Part shown: positions 13,110-24,690 of the stretch, piece after piece
How positions within the stretch are numbered: position 1 is the stretch's first letter
How the letters are laid out: every line of letters starts with the position of its first letter
Program-made: the position numbers and the translations under genes
The notes under the pieces: generated by a model
Told to the model about the DNA's origin: nothing
The model's database searches: none
What the model saw: the letters and a program-made list of their open reading frames with translations, nothing else
Assembly (NCBI GenBank): GCA_023512835.1
Contig: CM042091.1
Span: 19,733,506-19,797,505 of the forward strand
Direction of reading: 5' to 3'
Length of the DNA: 64,000 nt
Origin: Taxillus chinensis
Lineage: Eukaryota > Streptophyta > Magnoliopsida > Santalales > Loranthaceae

Positions 13110-15499
13110 TTTGTTTCTCCTGATTCTTGGTGGTTAGATAGTGGTGCTTCTGTCCATATAAATATGACCATGTAAGGGTTCAATAAGTTAAGGGAACCAA
13201 ATGAATGAGAGACAAATCTAAAGGTAGGAAATAATCAAGATGCAATCGTAGAATCCATTAAAGTTGTTAGCCTATTCTTAGAATATGGTTTTGAGCTTGT
13301 TTTAGACAATATTTTCTATGTACCCACTTTTAGGAGGACTTTGATTTCAATTTTCTATTTTGGACAAGTCTTGTTTTGAATGTTCTTTTCATGATAGAAT
13401 AATGCAATTATTGTTGAATTCGAAAGTTATTGGTTCCGACATGTTATCTAATGGTCTTTATAAATGATCTTTGGTATCTCATTCCTGGTGAATCATATAT
13501 GACCGAATCTTCAGGTTCTAAGAGAGTTTGATCTAAAGATAAATCTTTTACTCTTTGGTATAAACGTTTGGGCCATATTTTGAAAGATCGGGTATAATGA
13601 CTAGTTAGAGAAGATTTACTTCCTGATCTTGATTATGATGATGAGCATATTTGTGTTGATTGTGTGTGGGGAAAGCTTACCAAAACCCAAAAGAAAATTA
13701 ATATTCGTAGTTTTGAGGCATTAGAGATTATTCATACAAATATATAAGTGGTCCATATCAAGCTACTATGTGTCAAAATAAATATTTTGTTATTTTTTAT
13801 TGATGACTTTTCTTGTTATGGATATATTTACTAGATTAAAAAAAATTGATGTTTTTGAGAAGTTTAAAATATTCAAGTTAGAGGTAGAGAAACAATTAGA
13901 TAAGGCCATGAAGATTGTGAGATCGGATAAAAGTGGTGAGTACTATGAGAAACATGGTGATTCATGACAATGGATGGGTCTCAATCTAAGGAGTGGATTT
14001 CAGTCATGAATGATGAAATGTAATCTATGGCTTCTAATGATGTGTGGGAGCTTATGAAACTTCCTGAGGGTTAAAAGGCAATTAGATGCAATTTAGTGTT
14101 TAAAGCCAAGAAAAATACTTATAGGAACATTGAATGTTCCGAAGCCGATTCCTTACAAAAGGGGTATACTCATGAAGCGGTATTGATTATAGTGAGACTT
14201 ATTCTTTTCTTCCAAAGAGACCTTTAGAATTATTATGACTTTTATTGCTCATTATGATTTTGAGTTACATCAGATAGATGTTAAGACGCTTTTAAACGGT
14301 TGTCTATCGGAGAATGTTTATATGGTTTAACTAGAAGGTTTTATAATTGAAAAAATGTGAACACATGGCTTGTAAATTGAAGAAATTCATTTATGGATTA
14401 AAACAAGCTTCACGACGATGGTACTTAAAGTTTGATGAGGTAGTGACTTCTCTTGACTTCTTAAAGAATCAATTTGACCAGGGTGTCATATAAAGGTAAG
14501 TGGGAGTAAAGTAATCATTTTGGTACTTTATGTTGATGATATCCTACTGGCTAGTAATGATTTAGCACTATTGAATGATACTTAGGATATGTTATCACAT
14601 TCTTTTGATATGAAAGACTTATAAGAAGCCAAATATGTCCTTGGCATATAGATTCATAAAGATAGATCTCGTGGGTTGTTAGGCTTTTCTCAAAAAACTT
14701 ATATCAATAAGGTACTTTAGAGATTTTCTCGGCTAGATTGTAAGCCTGGTGAAGTACCAATTGTGAAAGGAGATAAATTTTATAAGCATCTATGCCTAGT
14801 AATGATATAGAAAGAAACTCTATGGTAAATGTTCCTTACAGCAGTGCAGTTGGAAGTTTGATGTATGCTCAAGTTTGTACCAGACCTGACATTACATACA
14901 TTGTTAGTGTTCTTGGGAGATATCTATCTAATCCTGGTAGAGACCATTGGGTGGTAGTTAAGAAGGTTATGAGATACTTGTAACATACTAAGAATCACAT
15001 GGTGGTTTATAAAAGGGTTAACAATTTAAAAGTTGTTGGTTTCACTGATTCAGATTTTGCTAGTTGTTCAGATGATCTCAGGTCAACATCAGGACATATT
15101 TTCATGCTAGCTAGAGGAGTTATCTCATGAAAGAGTGTAAAACAGACTATTTTAGCATCTTTTATTATGCAAGCCGAGTTTGTGGCTTACTATGGTGTTG
15201 TGTCTCAGGCTATGTGGTTGAGGAATTTTATATCAGGCCTAAAGATTGTTAATTCTATTGAGAGACCTCTTGTGATTTATTGTGATAACAAGTGTTGCAT
15301 TGAACATATTTACAATATAATGATAATCAATAAATATCTCACGATTCGAGAGTTTATGAAAAGGAGAGATGTCATTATTGAACATATATCTACTAACTCC
15401 ATACTTGCCGACCCACTAACTAAAGGACTCAGACCAATACGGTTCAAGAATCATGTTCTTGATATGGGTCTTTTAGAAAATTTTGATGTATTTTATTAG
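13110..15499 (+). pseudogene. Copia pol remnant, copy C (RNase H end still open)
   Basis: Protease signature near 13122, integrase zinc region about 13645-13665, RT YVDD near 14530. It keeps the longest open pieces of the three copies: 14792-14983 (end of RT, with VGSLMYAQVCTRPDI) and 15167-15499 (C-terminal RNase H, 110 codons ending with ADPLTKGLRP and FKNHVLDMG). That frame contains a one-base insertion at the YCDN motif relative to copies A and B, so even this piece is altered at a key site. Shared stops upstream make it non-functional. Confidence 0.9.
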
Positions 15500-16140
15500 T
15501 GGGAGCTTGTTATTGTTCTTATGAACTTGTGACATTGTCAGTTGTGTTTTTAAATTTGAACATCTGTTTGAATGAGTTTTAAATGTATACTTCTATTTGA
15601 TTTATTTATATATATTCTGTTGAGCTCTTGTCTTTGAAGTATACATGTGACAGATGAATATATCTTAAAATCTTGAGATTTGGTGTTTAATCTCAAGTAT
15701 GGTTGTTTTACCAATAAAGGTGTGTCTCAAATAAAAACACCGTAAATATGCATGCAATAAAGTTTGTGAGACATACAGGAGGCATATGTGCCTACTTGGT
15801 TTCTTGATATATTATAAACTAAAGATACAGAAATCTAAGGACCGACTATAAATAACATCATCAATAAAGTAACTTGAGATGTTTTTAGCTACACTACCAT
15901 ATGGACCCATGACAACAAGATTGATAGGTAATTGTAACCATGGATGTCTTGTATTGCATATTGATACATTGATGGCTATGATTCGTTACTTATGGTTTTG
16001 TTGGTCCGGGTTTTATTCAGAGATGTTGTCTTTGTTACACGGCTGAGAGTTTTATTCCTTATTATATGTATAGATATTTTGTTATAATAAAATATTTCAA
16101 GTTTTTAAGGTTTACAATTAACGTTGCCCAAGTGGGAGAA

Positions 16141-16578
16141 TGTTAGAAGTTTTCTAAATTTGGGCTACCGTTAATTGTGATCTCATTGATTAAAACCGGG
16201 TCATGATAATTTGACAATGCAGGTAGGCCCATATAAGGTTATATATTTGTTATTGGGTTACGCACATCTTGTTTATATTTTAATATGGTTTTACGGCTCG
16301 GTGTAGGCTTTATAAACTAATGAGGCCCGTTGATGGATAGGGCCCATTAGGTCATTGCGTGGCTAGGTCCCTCCCTCTGTTTCTCTATATATAAATAAGT
16401 GGTGTAACCCTAACTCATCCATCGAGTTGAGCCGTCAAGGAGAGAACAAGAGAGAGAAGACCAGTCGCACTCCATAGCGTTCATTCTTGATCTGCTATGT
16501 AGTAAACAGTAAAGTATCATTATACTTGTGATATTGATTAACATATATGATCTTGGGTGTTCATATTATTTATTTACA
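16141..16578 (+). mobile_element. Copia LTR 3 of 3, right end of array
   Basis: TGTTAGAAG start and ATTTACA end. Unlike the other two it is not followed by a PBS but by unrelated sequence from 16579, so this is the terminal LTR. The expected target duplication cannot be checked because the left end of the array is outside the window. Confidence 0.87.
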
Positions 16579-18202
16579 TAAGCATCATTCCTCAGAAAGG
16601 ATATATCAAAATTAGTAAATGGGGACAATAGGGTCAGCTCTTGTAAGGGGCGTAAGCTAACTTTTGCAGGCGAAAGACACGTGTTTGCACCGCCATGCAA
16701 TGGTGTATGTTAATACAAAAGCCATTGATTTCACACACGAGCCGTGTCATTAATAAGGCCTCCGATGCGGTACGTGTAGAATAATACGCTTTAAGTATAA
16801 TAACATCCGATCGGCGTTACTAAAAATATTATTAAACAGCTAATAATACATCAACATTTGAAACTAAAGATTCTTGGCGAACGTGACCCGTGAACATGAT
16901 ATCATGCAACCCTTGGCGCGCGGAATTCGCAATCATCCTTAATTTTAAATTTTTATTATCATAAACTATAAAGCTAACAAATAATGCAGTATGATTAAGA
17001 AAACAACAAAGGCAACCCAACCAAGATGAGACCATTATATATATCTATATCAGCCGACATGTTGTTCATTCATGCTATACTATACCCATTTAAGTAAAAA
17101 AAAAAAAAAGAAGAAAATTGCAATAGCATGTACACCCTCAACTATATGTACGCGCATATTTATCTTATTTACATAAAACTAACTAAGAATAAGACAGTGC
17201 ACATTGCATTATTTTGCTTCTTCTGTACATAAAAAGTCGTATTCAATGCGCTAATCAGTGTGGGTGTGGGTGTGCGTATAAATTGAATTATAAAGAAGAA
17301 AGTGGCAATAACTGTGACACTGAGAGGGACTGCAAACAGTGTGCAGGGAAGTCACGGGCCGTGTGTACTTGGTTAGAGGAAGGGAGGGGCGCATAAACGG
17401 TCAATGACGCAAAAGTTAATAACACAGAAGCCTGCCAGGAGACCCTGACGCTCTCATCAACACATTGTTCAGCCGTTGACATCATCATCATCGGATTAAA
17501 GCGGTCGAGAACGATAAATCTGATTTTTGAATAGTGTGCTTGTATCGACTATTCTCAGCCATTGTTGTTGTCTAAAATATTATTATTTATTAATAACTAC
17601 GCGCAGATCCCCATTTTTTTGAGTTGGGGTATTACTTAAAACGTGAAATAATATATAATAATAATAATACTCGCCCCGGAAAATGCTGTGGGACACGTCA
17701 TTAACTGGGGCCTCTCAGGGCACACACTTCCAGATGATGGTGATGGCAGGGGGGGTGGGGGGGGGGAAGAAGATCACGTGCCAGCTCACCTCCGAAACTC
17801 TGCGTGAGTCGGTGCGTGAGGGAGCGCGCGTGGTTGAGACCCGGGAGGGAGTCCTCAAAATGCGTTTTATTTTTTTTGCCGGGAAACGCGGGGCGCTCGC
17901 TCTCTCTTTTGGCGACCTTCCCCATGTGCTCCTTACTCATTCACAGACTTTCTCTGTCACACTTTTTTTTTTATTATTTTCCGCTCTGTTTTCTTTCCCA
18001 TCTTAGTTGACGTCAATATTTAAAGAAAATGGATGATGATGATCTACATGTTTTATTTATAAAACACGGGAATAATGATGATTTTCTAGCTTAATAATTA
18101 ATTGGGTTACTCGAAAATATTTTGATATTTCTTGTTAGGGCTTTAGGGCGTAACTAAGACAAGTTGTATGAGAATTTGCCTTTGGGATAGTGAAGTAGGT
18201 AG
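16579..18202. other. Intergenic region with a GC-rich island
   Basis: No recognisable gene. From about 17640 to 18020 composition becomes GC-rich with G runs, a G-box CACGTG (17775-17780) and a TGACGTCA element (18008-18015), followed by T-rich stretches. Short overlapping open frames on both strands there (17683-18006 plus, 17701-17940 minus) have no motif I know. The stretch looks more like a promoter or leader than a coding exon. Confidence 0.4.
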
Positions 18203-18210
18203 TTCGTAAT

Positions 18211-18570
18211 TAAGGGCGTAGCTAGGAATTCAATCTAGAGGGAGCCAAGAACTGACGTATTCTCTTGATTAGGTTGGTGGAAGGATTCTATAGAGTGAAC
18301 GAAACAGCCCTTGAGGTGAGTGTCTGTCACAGGAAAAACAGCCTGTTGCAGGTTTCAATCATATCACCATCATAATAAATCCAAATAAACTTAGAGAAAG
18401 GATGAGGAAATTGAGGGCCACTAGCAATAGCAGAGGAGGAGTGGGGGTTATTGCCGAAGACAAGAGACGAGGGAGTAGAACTTGCAACGGGCGGGTTGTG
18501 CATGCGTGCGAAAGAAAATCAAAATTGAGGGAGGCCATGGCCCCCCTCACTAAAGCTACCTCTGTCCCTG
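18211..18570. mobile_element. hAT-like MITE, 360 bp
   Basis: The left end TAAGGGCGTAGCTAG and the reverse complement of the right end CAGGGACAGAGGTAG form imperfect terminal inverted repeats. They continue as a similar GGG(A)GCCA block about 30 bases in. The flanking octamers TTCGTAAT (18203-18210) and TTTGTAAT (18571-18578) differ at one base, as for an old 8-bp hAT target duplication. It is too short for a transposase. Confidence 0.55.
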
Positions 18571-18778
18571 TTTGTAATCGATTATGAGAATATGATACAG
18601 TCATTTTGATCGTAATTACGTTTACTTTAAGTTTCTAATTTGATAGAATTATTTTGTGCTTTCAGATAAACTATTTGAATTAGAGGGGATTAAATAATAA
18701 TATATTAATGATTAATATGAAAACAAGAAATAAATAATAATAATAAATGACATTATTAAGAGTTCTAGCTGCCCCTCT

Positions 18779-18788
18779 CCCCCCCCCC

Positions 18789-18820
<32 letters not shown>
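18779..18820 (+). repeat. C11-A31 homopolymer tract
   Basis: Eleven C residues followed directly by 31 A residues. A nearly identical C12-A31 tract lies at 21903-21945. No LINE or SINE body was recognised upstream. Confidence 0.8.
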
Positions 18821-18822
<2 letters not shown>

Positions 18823-20320
18823 AGGCTAAGATACAAGAGAAAAAGGTTCTTAGTGGAAGAACCTAAAGAGTCACCAAAGTTTAACAATCCAATTGACTCC
18901 ATTTAATTCTTGGTAGGTGGTTCTACTCCTTTATATCTACTCTATCTCTGACATGCTTATGATTGATAGAAACGTTTGTTGATCGTTGATTTGACATGAA
19001 ATCATAGGAACGTTGGTATTAGAAGGGGAACGTTTTGTCACCCACCTGTGGCTAGTTGATGAGTTTTAATATATATATATATATGCACCGTTGTGACTAG
19101 CATAAGTTGTTTTGCAATGGGGTGGCACCTGTTTTTTTTTTAGGTTTTGCCATTTTAATGTTGATTTCGATGATAACTTGACGGTGACACTTCGGTAGGT
19201 TTAGTAGAACCCGATGATAGGATGTTATTAATTGTAATGTTATTGTTTGAGCCAATAAAGGCTTCTTTTTTGAAATTTAAGTATACCTAACGTAAGCTAA
19301 TATGCTTTTGAAATATTATTATTGTGATATGAGATAATAGTCCTTATATTTGATGATATGAGATAATGGTTTATGATGCTTAATAGTGTGAGATTATGGT
19401 ATGTAATATCTTGTAATAAGGGATAATGGTCCTAAATATTATGTGTCATCACCTTTTTTTAGCTCATTGTTGACTTTTGAACTTAGCTAGATTATGGGGT
19501 CACCAAGTTATCATTGTATAATGTGCTCACAAACAAAAACTAATATGATGAAAAATAAATAAAATAAAAGGGAGTATATGAAAATGGAGTTACTACCGAT
19601 CGTGATATGAATGTGATTGGCCACCTAAAAATGGCTTATGCTCTAGAGAAAAGGTTTAAGAATCTGTTATGTGTGCGGAAGGGGTGGCCCCAAAATTGAT
19701 ATTAGATCTTAATGTAAGGAGTGTTTACTTACTTTAATTGACTTTATTTTTTATATAATTAAGAAAACATTTTTTATTTAAAAAAATGTAGAGCCAAGGG
19801 CCCCGTGCGGTGAAGATTTTGGAAAATGGAATAAATAAGAGTTAACAAGCTAGGATATCATGGAAAATAAAATTAGAAAAAAAGAAAAGAATTGCCACAA
19901 TTGATTTCAACCCAAGCAATTAGGACATTAGACAAGAAGAGAGTCGTGAGACATCGACTCTCTTCGCTAAAAAATTGCAAAATCTTGAAGACTTTGAAAA
20001 ACTAAAGATCAAATATAACTTAGAGAAGACATATGACAAATAAGAAGAATCAATTACAAATCAAGTGATAGTTAAGTGTTTTTTTCCAAGGTGATAGTCT
20101 TAAAAGGCCATTAATTCACTTATAGGAGAATCAAAGAGCTAAAGATTAAATTACTATAGTTATCAAAACAAGTGCATATTTAGAAGATTAAACAACATCG
20201 GGGGAGCAAAAAAGATGTAGTATCAAAAACCAAAATATTGTCGTTGAAGATCTCTCATTATTTTTGATATATACTTTTGAGTTTTGTAGGAAAATTGAAG
20301 GGAAGTATCATTAAGGTGTA
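18821..20320. other. AT-rich intergenic stretch with short repeats
   Basis: No gene seen. It contains a short (AT)n (19069-19084), about five degenerate copies of GATATGAGATAATGGT between about 19324 and 19440, and a perfect 11-bp inverted repeat with an 8-nt loop (19936-19965, stem GAAGAGAGTCG). Confidence 0.5.
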
Positions 20321-21290
20321 AATTACAACAAAAGGAGGAGAATTGATGATTTAAATAGATATTGTTGATAATCTTAATAAGGAGAGATTGTTGGATCTAT
20401 ATAAACATTCATGTTTAACTTAGTGATAAATAGATATTGCATGTTTGAATCAAATAGATGGAGATTATTGGTTTTAGATTTGATTAAAGCAGCAAATTTA
20501 TTAAAGTGATTAATTTGATCATACTATATGTTAATTGGATTAACATACTTAAATAACTTTGTAAAATGAGCTTGTAAAAGGAGTTTGAGTTTGCATACAT
20601 CTTAGAATTGGTTTGATGAAAGGAGTCAAGGCATTGTTAAAAAGTCAATAATGACTAACAAAAGTCAACTATAGAAAGCAACCGACAAAAGTCAATGCTA
20701 GACCATTAGTGTTCAATGGAAATCAACAAGTGTTAAGAGTCTAGATTGATAAAACTTAAAGATAAATTGATGTTTGTATTTACATATTGTTTGCATTTAC
20801 TTATTCGGATTAATATTAAGAAGACTGTTTATACTTACATTGAAGTATGCCCAAATCTAGATTTACGACATTGCCTATAATATAGACAAGTGTTCGTATC
20901 AAGAAGTTTTCGGGATTAGGATTAACATATCTGTATCAAGTTGTCCGGATTAGCATTAAAGACTATGTTTGTATCCGAATTAATGTCTGAATCAACATCA
21001 CACATCTATATCGAGAAGCTCTATGAATTATGAAGGACCTATCTGAATCAAGATTGCATGTTTGTATCAATACTTTGTCTAAATTAGGAAGGCATGTTTG
21101 TATCAAGTCAAATGTCTATATTATAAGACTTTTCATATCAAGAAGTGTCTAGATCACAATTGATGTCTGAACTATAAAGTAAATATGGACAATAACAATG
21201 GAACAATATTTCAAAATTTAACGATGATCTGTTTCATAACACATGATCTGATGATTGACCCAAGGGTTTTCGTACCCAATATATGATCTT
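20321..21290 (+). mobile_element. Possible degenerate LTR fragment
   Basis: A purine tract (AAAAGGAGGAGAATTGATG, about 20331) and a second one (AAGGAGAGATTG) precede TGTTGGATCTATATAAACATTC (about 20390). This resembles the polypurine tract and LTR start of a SIRE-like Copia element. Downstream are degenerate words of the type TGTTTGTATCAA and TGTCTGAATCAA (about 20880-21180). No pol motif or right boundary was found, so this is tentative. Confidence 0.25.
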
Positions 21291-21489
21291 TTCACTTTCG
21301 AAAACTCATTTATAGTAATGTGAGGACATGATGAGTTTTGATTTGGTTCTATGCAATCGATTATAAACTTTTAGCAAGATTATGGTTGCCAATTCAGTAG
21401 AAGATTCTTCTTACCTAATTAAAAAGCTACAACAAATCGATTGCCAAGAATAAAAGGTTTCCTTATCAAGATGGCATAGTACACCATAC

Positions 21490-21490
<1 letters not shown>

Positions 21491-21541
<51 letters not shown>
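21491..21541 (+). repeat. (TG)n(TA)n microsatellite
   Basis: About 16 TG units run directly into about 9 TA units. Confidence 0.95.
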
Positions 21542-21902
21542 GTATGTCCTTGTATATATTGTAATTAAGTTACTAACCTACAAATGAATAATGAATGATT
21601 ATAATATACTAAGTTGTTTAGGCTTCTAGGTTAAGGGTTATTGAATACTTTCATTGAAACCATAAGAGGAGTGATAAAATAAGTTTGCTTATTTTGTTAG
21701 CTTCTTAACCATATTGTTATTTTTTAAATTAGTTGTTTTCTTGTAAAATACCATAATCAACGGTTGAAAAGGTTTTACAAATTTTTATTTAATACAAAAT
21801 AGTTTAACATATCATATTCTTTAATTATATTATTGCAAACAAAAACATAATTTTAGTATGGTGTTTTAATCTCGATTTTTTTTTATAAACTTGTCTATCC
21901 CA

Positions 21903-21913
21903 CCCCCCCCCCC

Positions 21914-21945
<32 letters not shown>
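21903..21945 (+). repeat. C12-A31 homopolymer tract
   Basis: Twelve C residues followed by 31 A residues; twin of the tract at 18779-18820. Confidence 0.8.
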
Positions 21946-21947
<2 letters not shown>

Positions 21948-23034
21948 TTAGCCTCACAAAGTGTATTCATGCACATGACATTAGGGCATTAGATTGATAC
22001 ATCTTATTAATATGGTGGTAACATGATGTTGTTGTGATAACACGCGAATGTTGAAGTGATATGTTGATGTTCATTTATAGATGTTCTAACATGATAATGT
22101 GATATTATGCCTTATTAACATATATATGCAAATGATGTGATAATGTGATGTCTATGATTCGTTTCTTTGTTTGAATACAATGATTTATTTTTCTGTATAT
22201 ACTTATACTTTTTGTGATTAAGGGTAGCCTTCACAACACTTGGTAAAGACTTAAAGTTAATCGGGTCATGACTTGAGGTTGAGGTCTATTCGTGAGTATT
22301 GAGTACTAATGTAGTATAAAATTAGTATGTTGTGTATGCCTACACAATGATTGCTTATGATAATGATGTGTTTTATGTTGTTTCCTTATAATAATCCAGT
22401 TTCGGTTCTAAACATAACCATACAATCTCTAGTTGTGTTTTTTTAAATTTAACGGCTTAAATATATTTTTAATGTGTTTACTTTGTATGAGAATTATATT
22501 ATCTCACTGTTTCTGTTATAGGGGGCATATGTTTATAATATTGGAAAAATTCCATCATATAGGGTCAAACATGTAAATATTAAATGTGTTGTGGTATCTT
22601 TGAAAAAAACATAAATTAAAGTGAACTAATTAATATTTTAAATAAGGCGTAAGGGTATAATTGTCATGAAATTAATATGTAGATACCAGATTGCTATTTT
22701 TAATTTGATGAGGGGCTAAATTAAAATTAGTAAACACTATATATATAGGATTATGGTCCCAGGTTACACGGCAGCTTATTAGGTTTGTATCCCCATTGAC
22801 AGAGCTATTGAGAACCAGGGTTTATAAGGCTCGTACTAATTTGGAAGATCACAACCTGTTGATCTAACTCCAATAATGAATTCAGGTACACTTCCAATTT
22901 ATTCTTTCAGATCAAAAAAAATTTCTAGGCAAATAAAGATCCTGCAGTTAATTAAATTCTTACATACAAATGTTTCAAACAAAACATGTTAACGTTACAT
23001 GAAACTATTAAGATACTATCTCCTCCTTCGGACG

Positions 23035-23069
<35 letters not shown>

Positions 23070-24685
23070 ACACTTTGATGTTTCATTGGTTATCAAGCAT
23101 AATCCTAAAGGAGCCAAGTGATAACAGAAAGTGTAATCATGAGTTTAATTCACTTTCAAGAAAGGAAAATAGTATACGATTTGGTGAAAAACTACCAAAC
23201 AAACACATTAAAAGCCAAAAATACCGTAAGTAAAGATTCAAAATGTGACTACCCATATTTCAACATAAACGAAGCAAACATTCAACATTGATTGGAATAT
23301 CAAAACCAACAAAGCTCACATTAGTTGTATAGTAATTAATAAAAAACAAAATTACCCAATTGCCTCCTTTTCCCCAATAATTGCGCCTATCATCCATATT
23401 ACATAAAATAGTAAGAATTAAAAAACCCTAATAGCCATGTCGGTTATTGGGCTGCCACCACTTTTGCCTTATTTAAAAAATTTATCTCTTTATTTTTTAT
23501 GTAATTTTTATTCATTTTTACTGTGACAAAGTTTTATTATTTTTATCAGAATTTTCAAATTCTTGTCAACATTGTTGATACCTTTTATTTATCAAATCTA
23601 TAATTGAAAAAAAGACCATACTCATCAAAAATATTGGAATTTTGTTTGATTGGTTATCAATGATTGATTTGGCTATGACTTTAAATAATCAAATTTCTTG
23701 AATTTATTCAAGCTTTAATTAATATATTTTTAAAAGTTTGGTAAACAACTTATACTTAGGTTGGATGTCAAAGTTAAAGCCTTTTTCTTGTTATAGGTAA
23801 CTCTAATGTGGACATGCGGATATAAAACAAGGTTTAATCCAATGGCTCAACTCAATTGAAAAATCTGCTAAACTTAGCAATTTTGTATTCGGGCAACGAG
23901 CAACATAGTATCAAGCACTTTATCATTATAATAGGAGCTACCCCTATGGCAAATTTTATAACTAAAAGGAATTCTATTACTCTTTGCAAGGTTCACACTA
24001 GTGATATGAATTATAACATTTTGTTTTTGGCATTTTAATTAATCATTAGGTTAAGAGCTTCTTCATATATTAATAAATATTATATTTCTAAATTTAATAT
24101 CCTACATGTAAAATCAACAAGTGATAACAAGAAAGCAATATAACTCTCCTAAAAAGCACAATTTCAATATTATTTGTCAATGACGGCTTGTGTGACTTGC
24201 TACTTCTCTCTCATGATTTTGTTCTCTTTGATCTTCATTATCTAGCTTTGAGGCTTCAACTTCTCTCTCTCTCTCTCTCTAGGATTAGGGATAACGCTTC
24301 AATCTCCGATGATGAAATTCATTTCCGTCAATCAAACTCATGCAAACATCAAACTGGAACCACTCAAGTCCAAATCCATGCCCAGAGTTTGTTTGTTTAC
24401 TTAATTCATCTACATTATTGGTTTAATTGTTTTCACAATTTGCATTTTTAAAAACTAATTATTGGTAATTTTAATTATTTATGAAACTCTTCTATTGAAA
24501 AGTGCACCTCCCACCCCAACACACAAACACCCCTTCTTCCTTGGAATTGTTAAATCTTTTTTTTAGTTTTTTAATTTGTTCAAATTCAATTGAGATTGGT
24601 TTATTGGTTGATCAATCATTCCTAAAATGGGCCATGTTGAATTCTATATAGTTTTTGGGTTTTTATTATTGATTTGACGTAATAG
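21946..24685. other. AT-rich intergenic stretch, no gene recognised
   Basis: Apart from a (GA)n microsatellite (23036-23067) and a short (CT)n run (about 24262-24281), nothing interpretable was seen. Short open frames (23856-24038, 24188-24451) have no recognisable motif. Confidence 0.5.
23036..23067 (+). repeat. (GA)n microsatellite
   Basis: About 16 perfect GA units. Confidence 0.95.
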
Positions 24686-24690
24686 AACCC

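Larger units (their letters stand above)
10554..16140 (+). mobile_element. Copia element internal region, copy C (complete length)
   Basis: Same plan as copy B: PBS, GC-rich leader (short open frames 10727-11041 plus and 10839-11246 minus conserved from copy B), AT-rich leader, pol remnant, 3' non-coding stretch and polypurine tract. It is very similar to copy B apart from clustered small indels, suggesting recent amplification. Confidence 0.9.
1..16578 (+). repeat. Tandem head-to-tail Copia array, period about 6.0 kb
   Basis: The same sequence recurs three times in one orientation: base 1 matches about 6003 and about 12012. LTR starts at 4134, 10118 and 16141 give periods of 5984 and 6023 bp. 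Neighbouring internal regions share a single LTR, the form expected after unequal recombination between LTRs rather than separate insertions. Similarity stops sharply after the third LTR at 16578, which marks the true right end. The left end lies outside the window, so the copy number is a minimum. Confidence 0.93.

Noticed and set aside
17683..18010. Overlapping open frames on both strands in a GC-rich island
   Set aside because: Low stop density follows from GC content; there is no motif, signal peptide or consistent frame.
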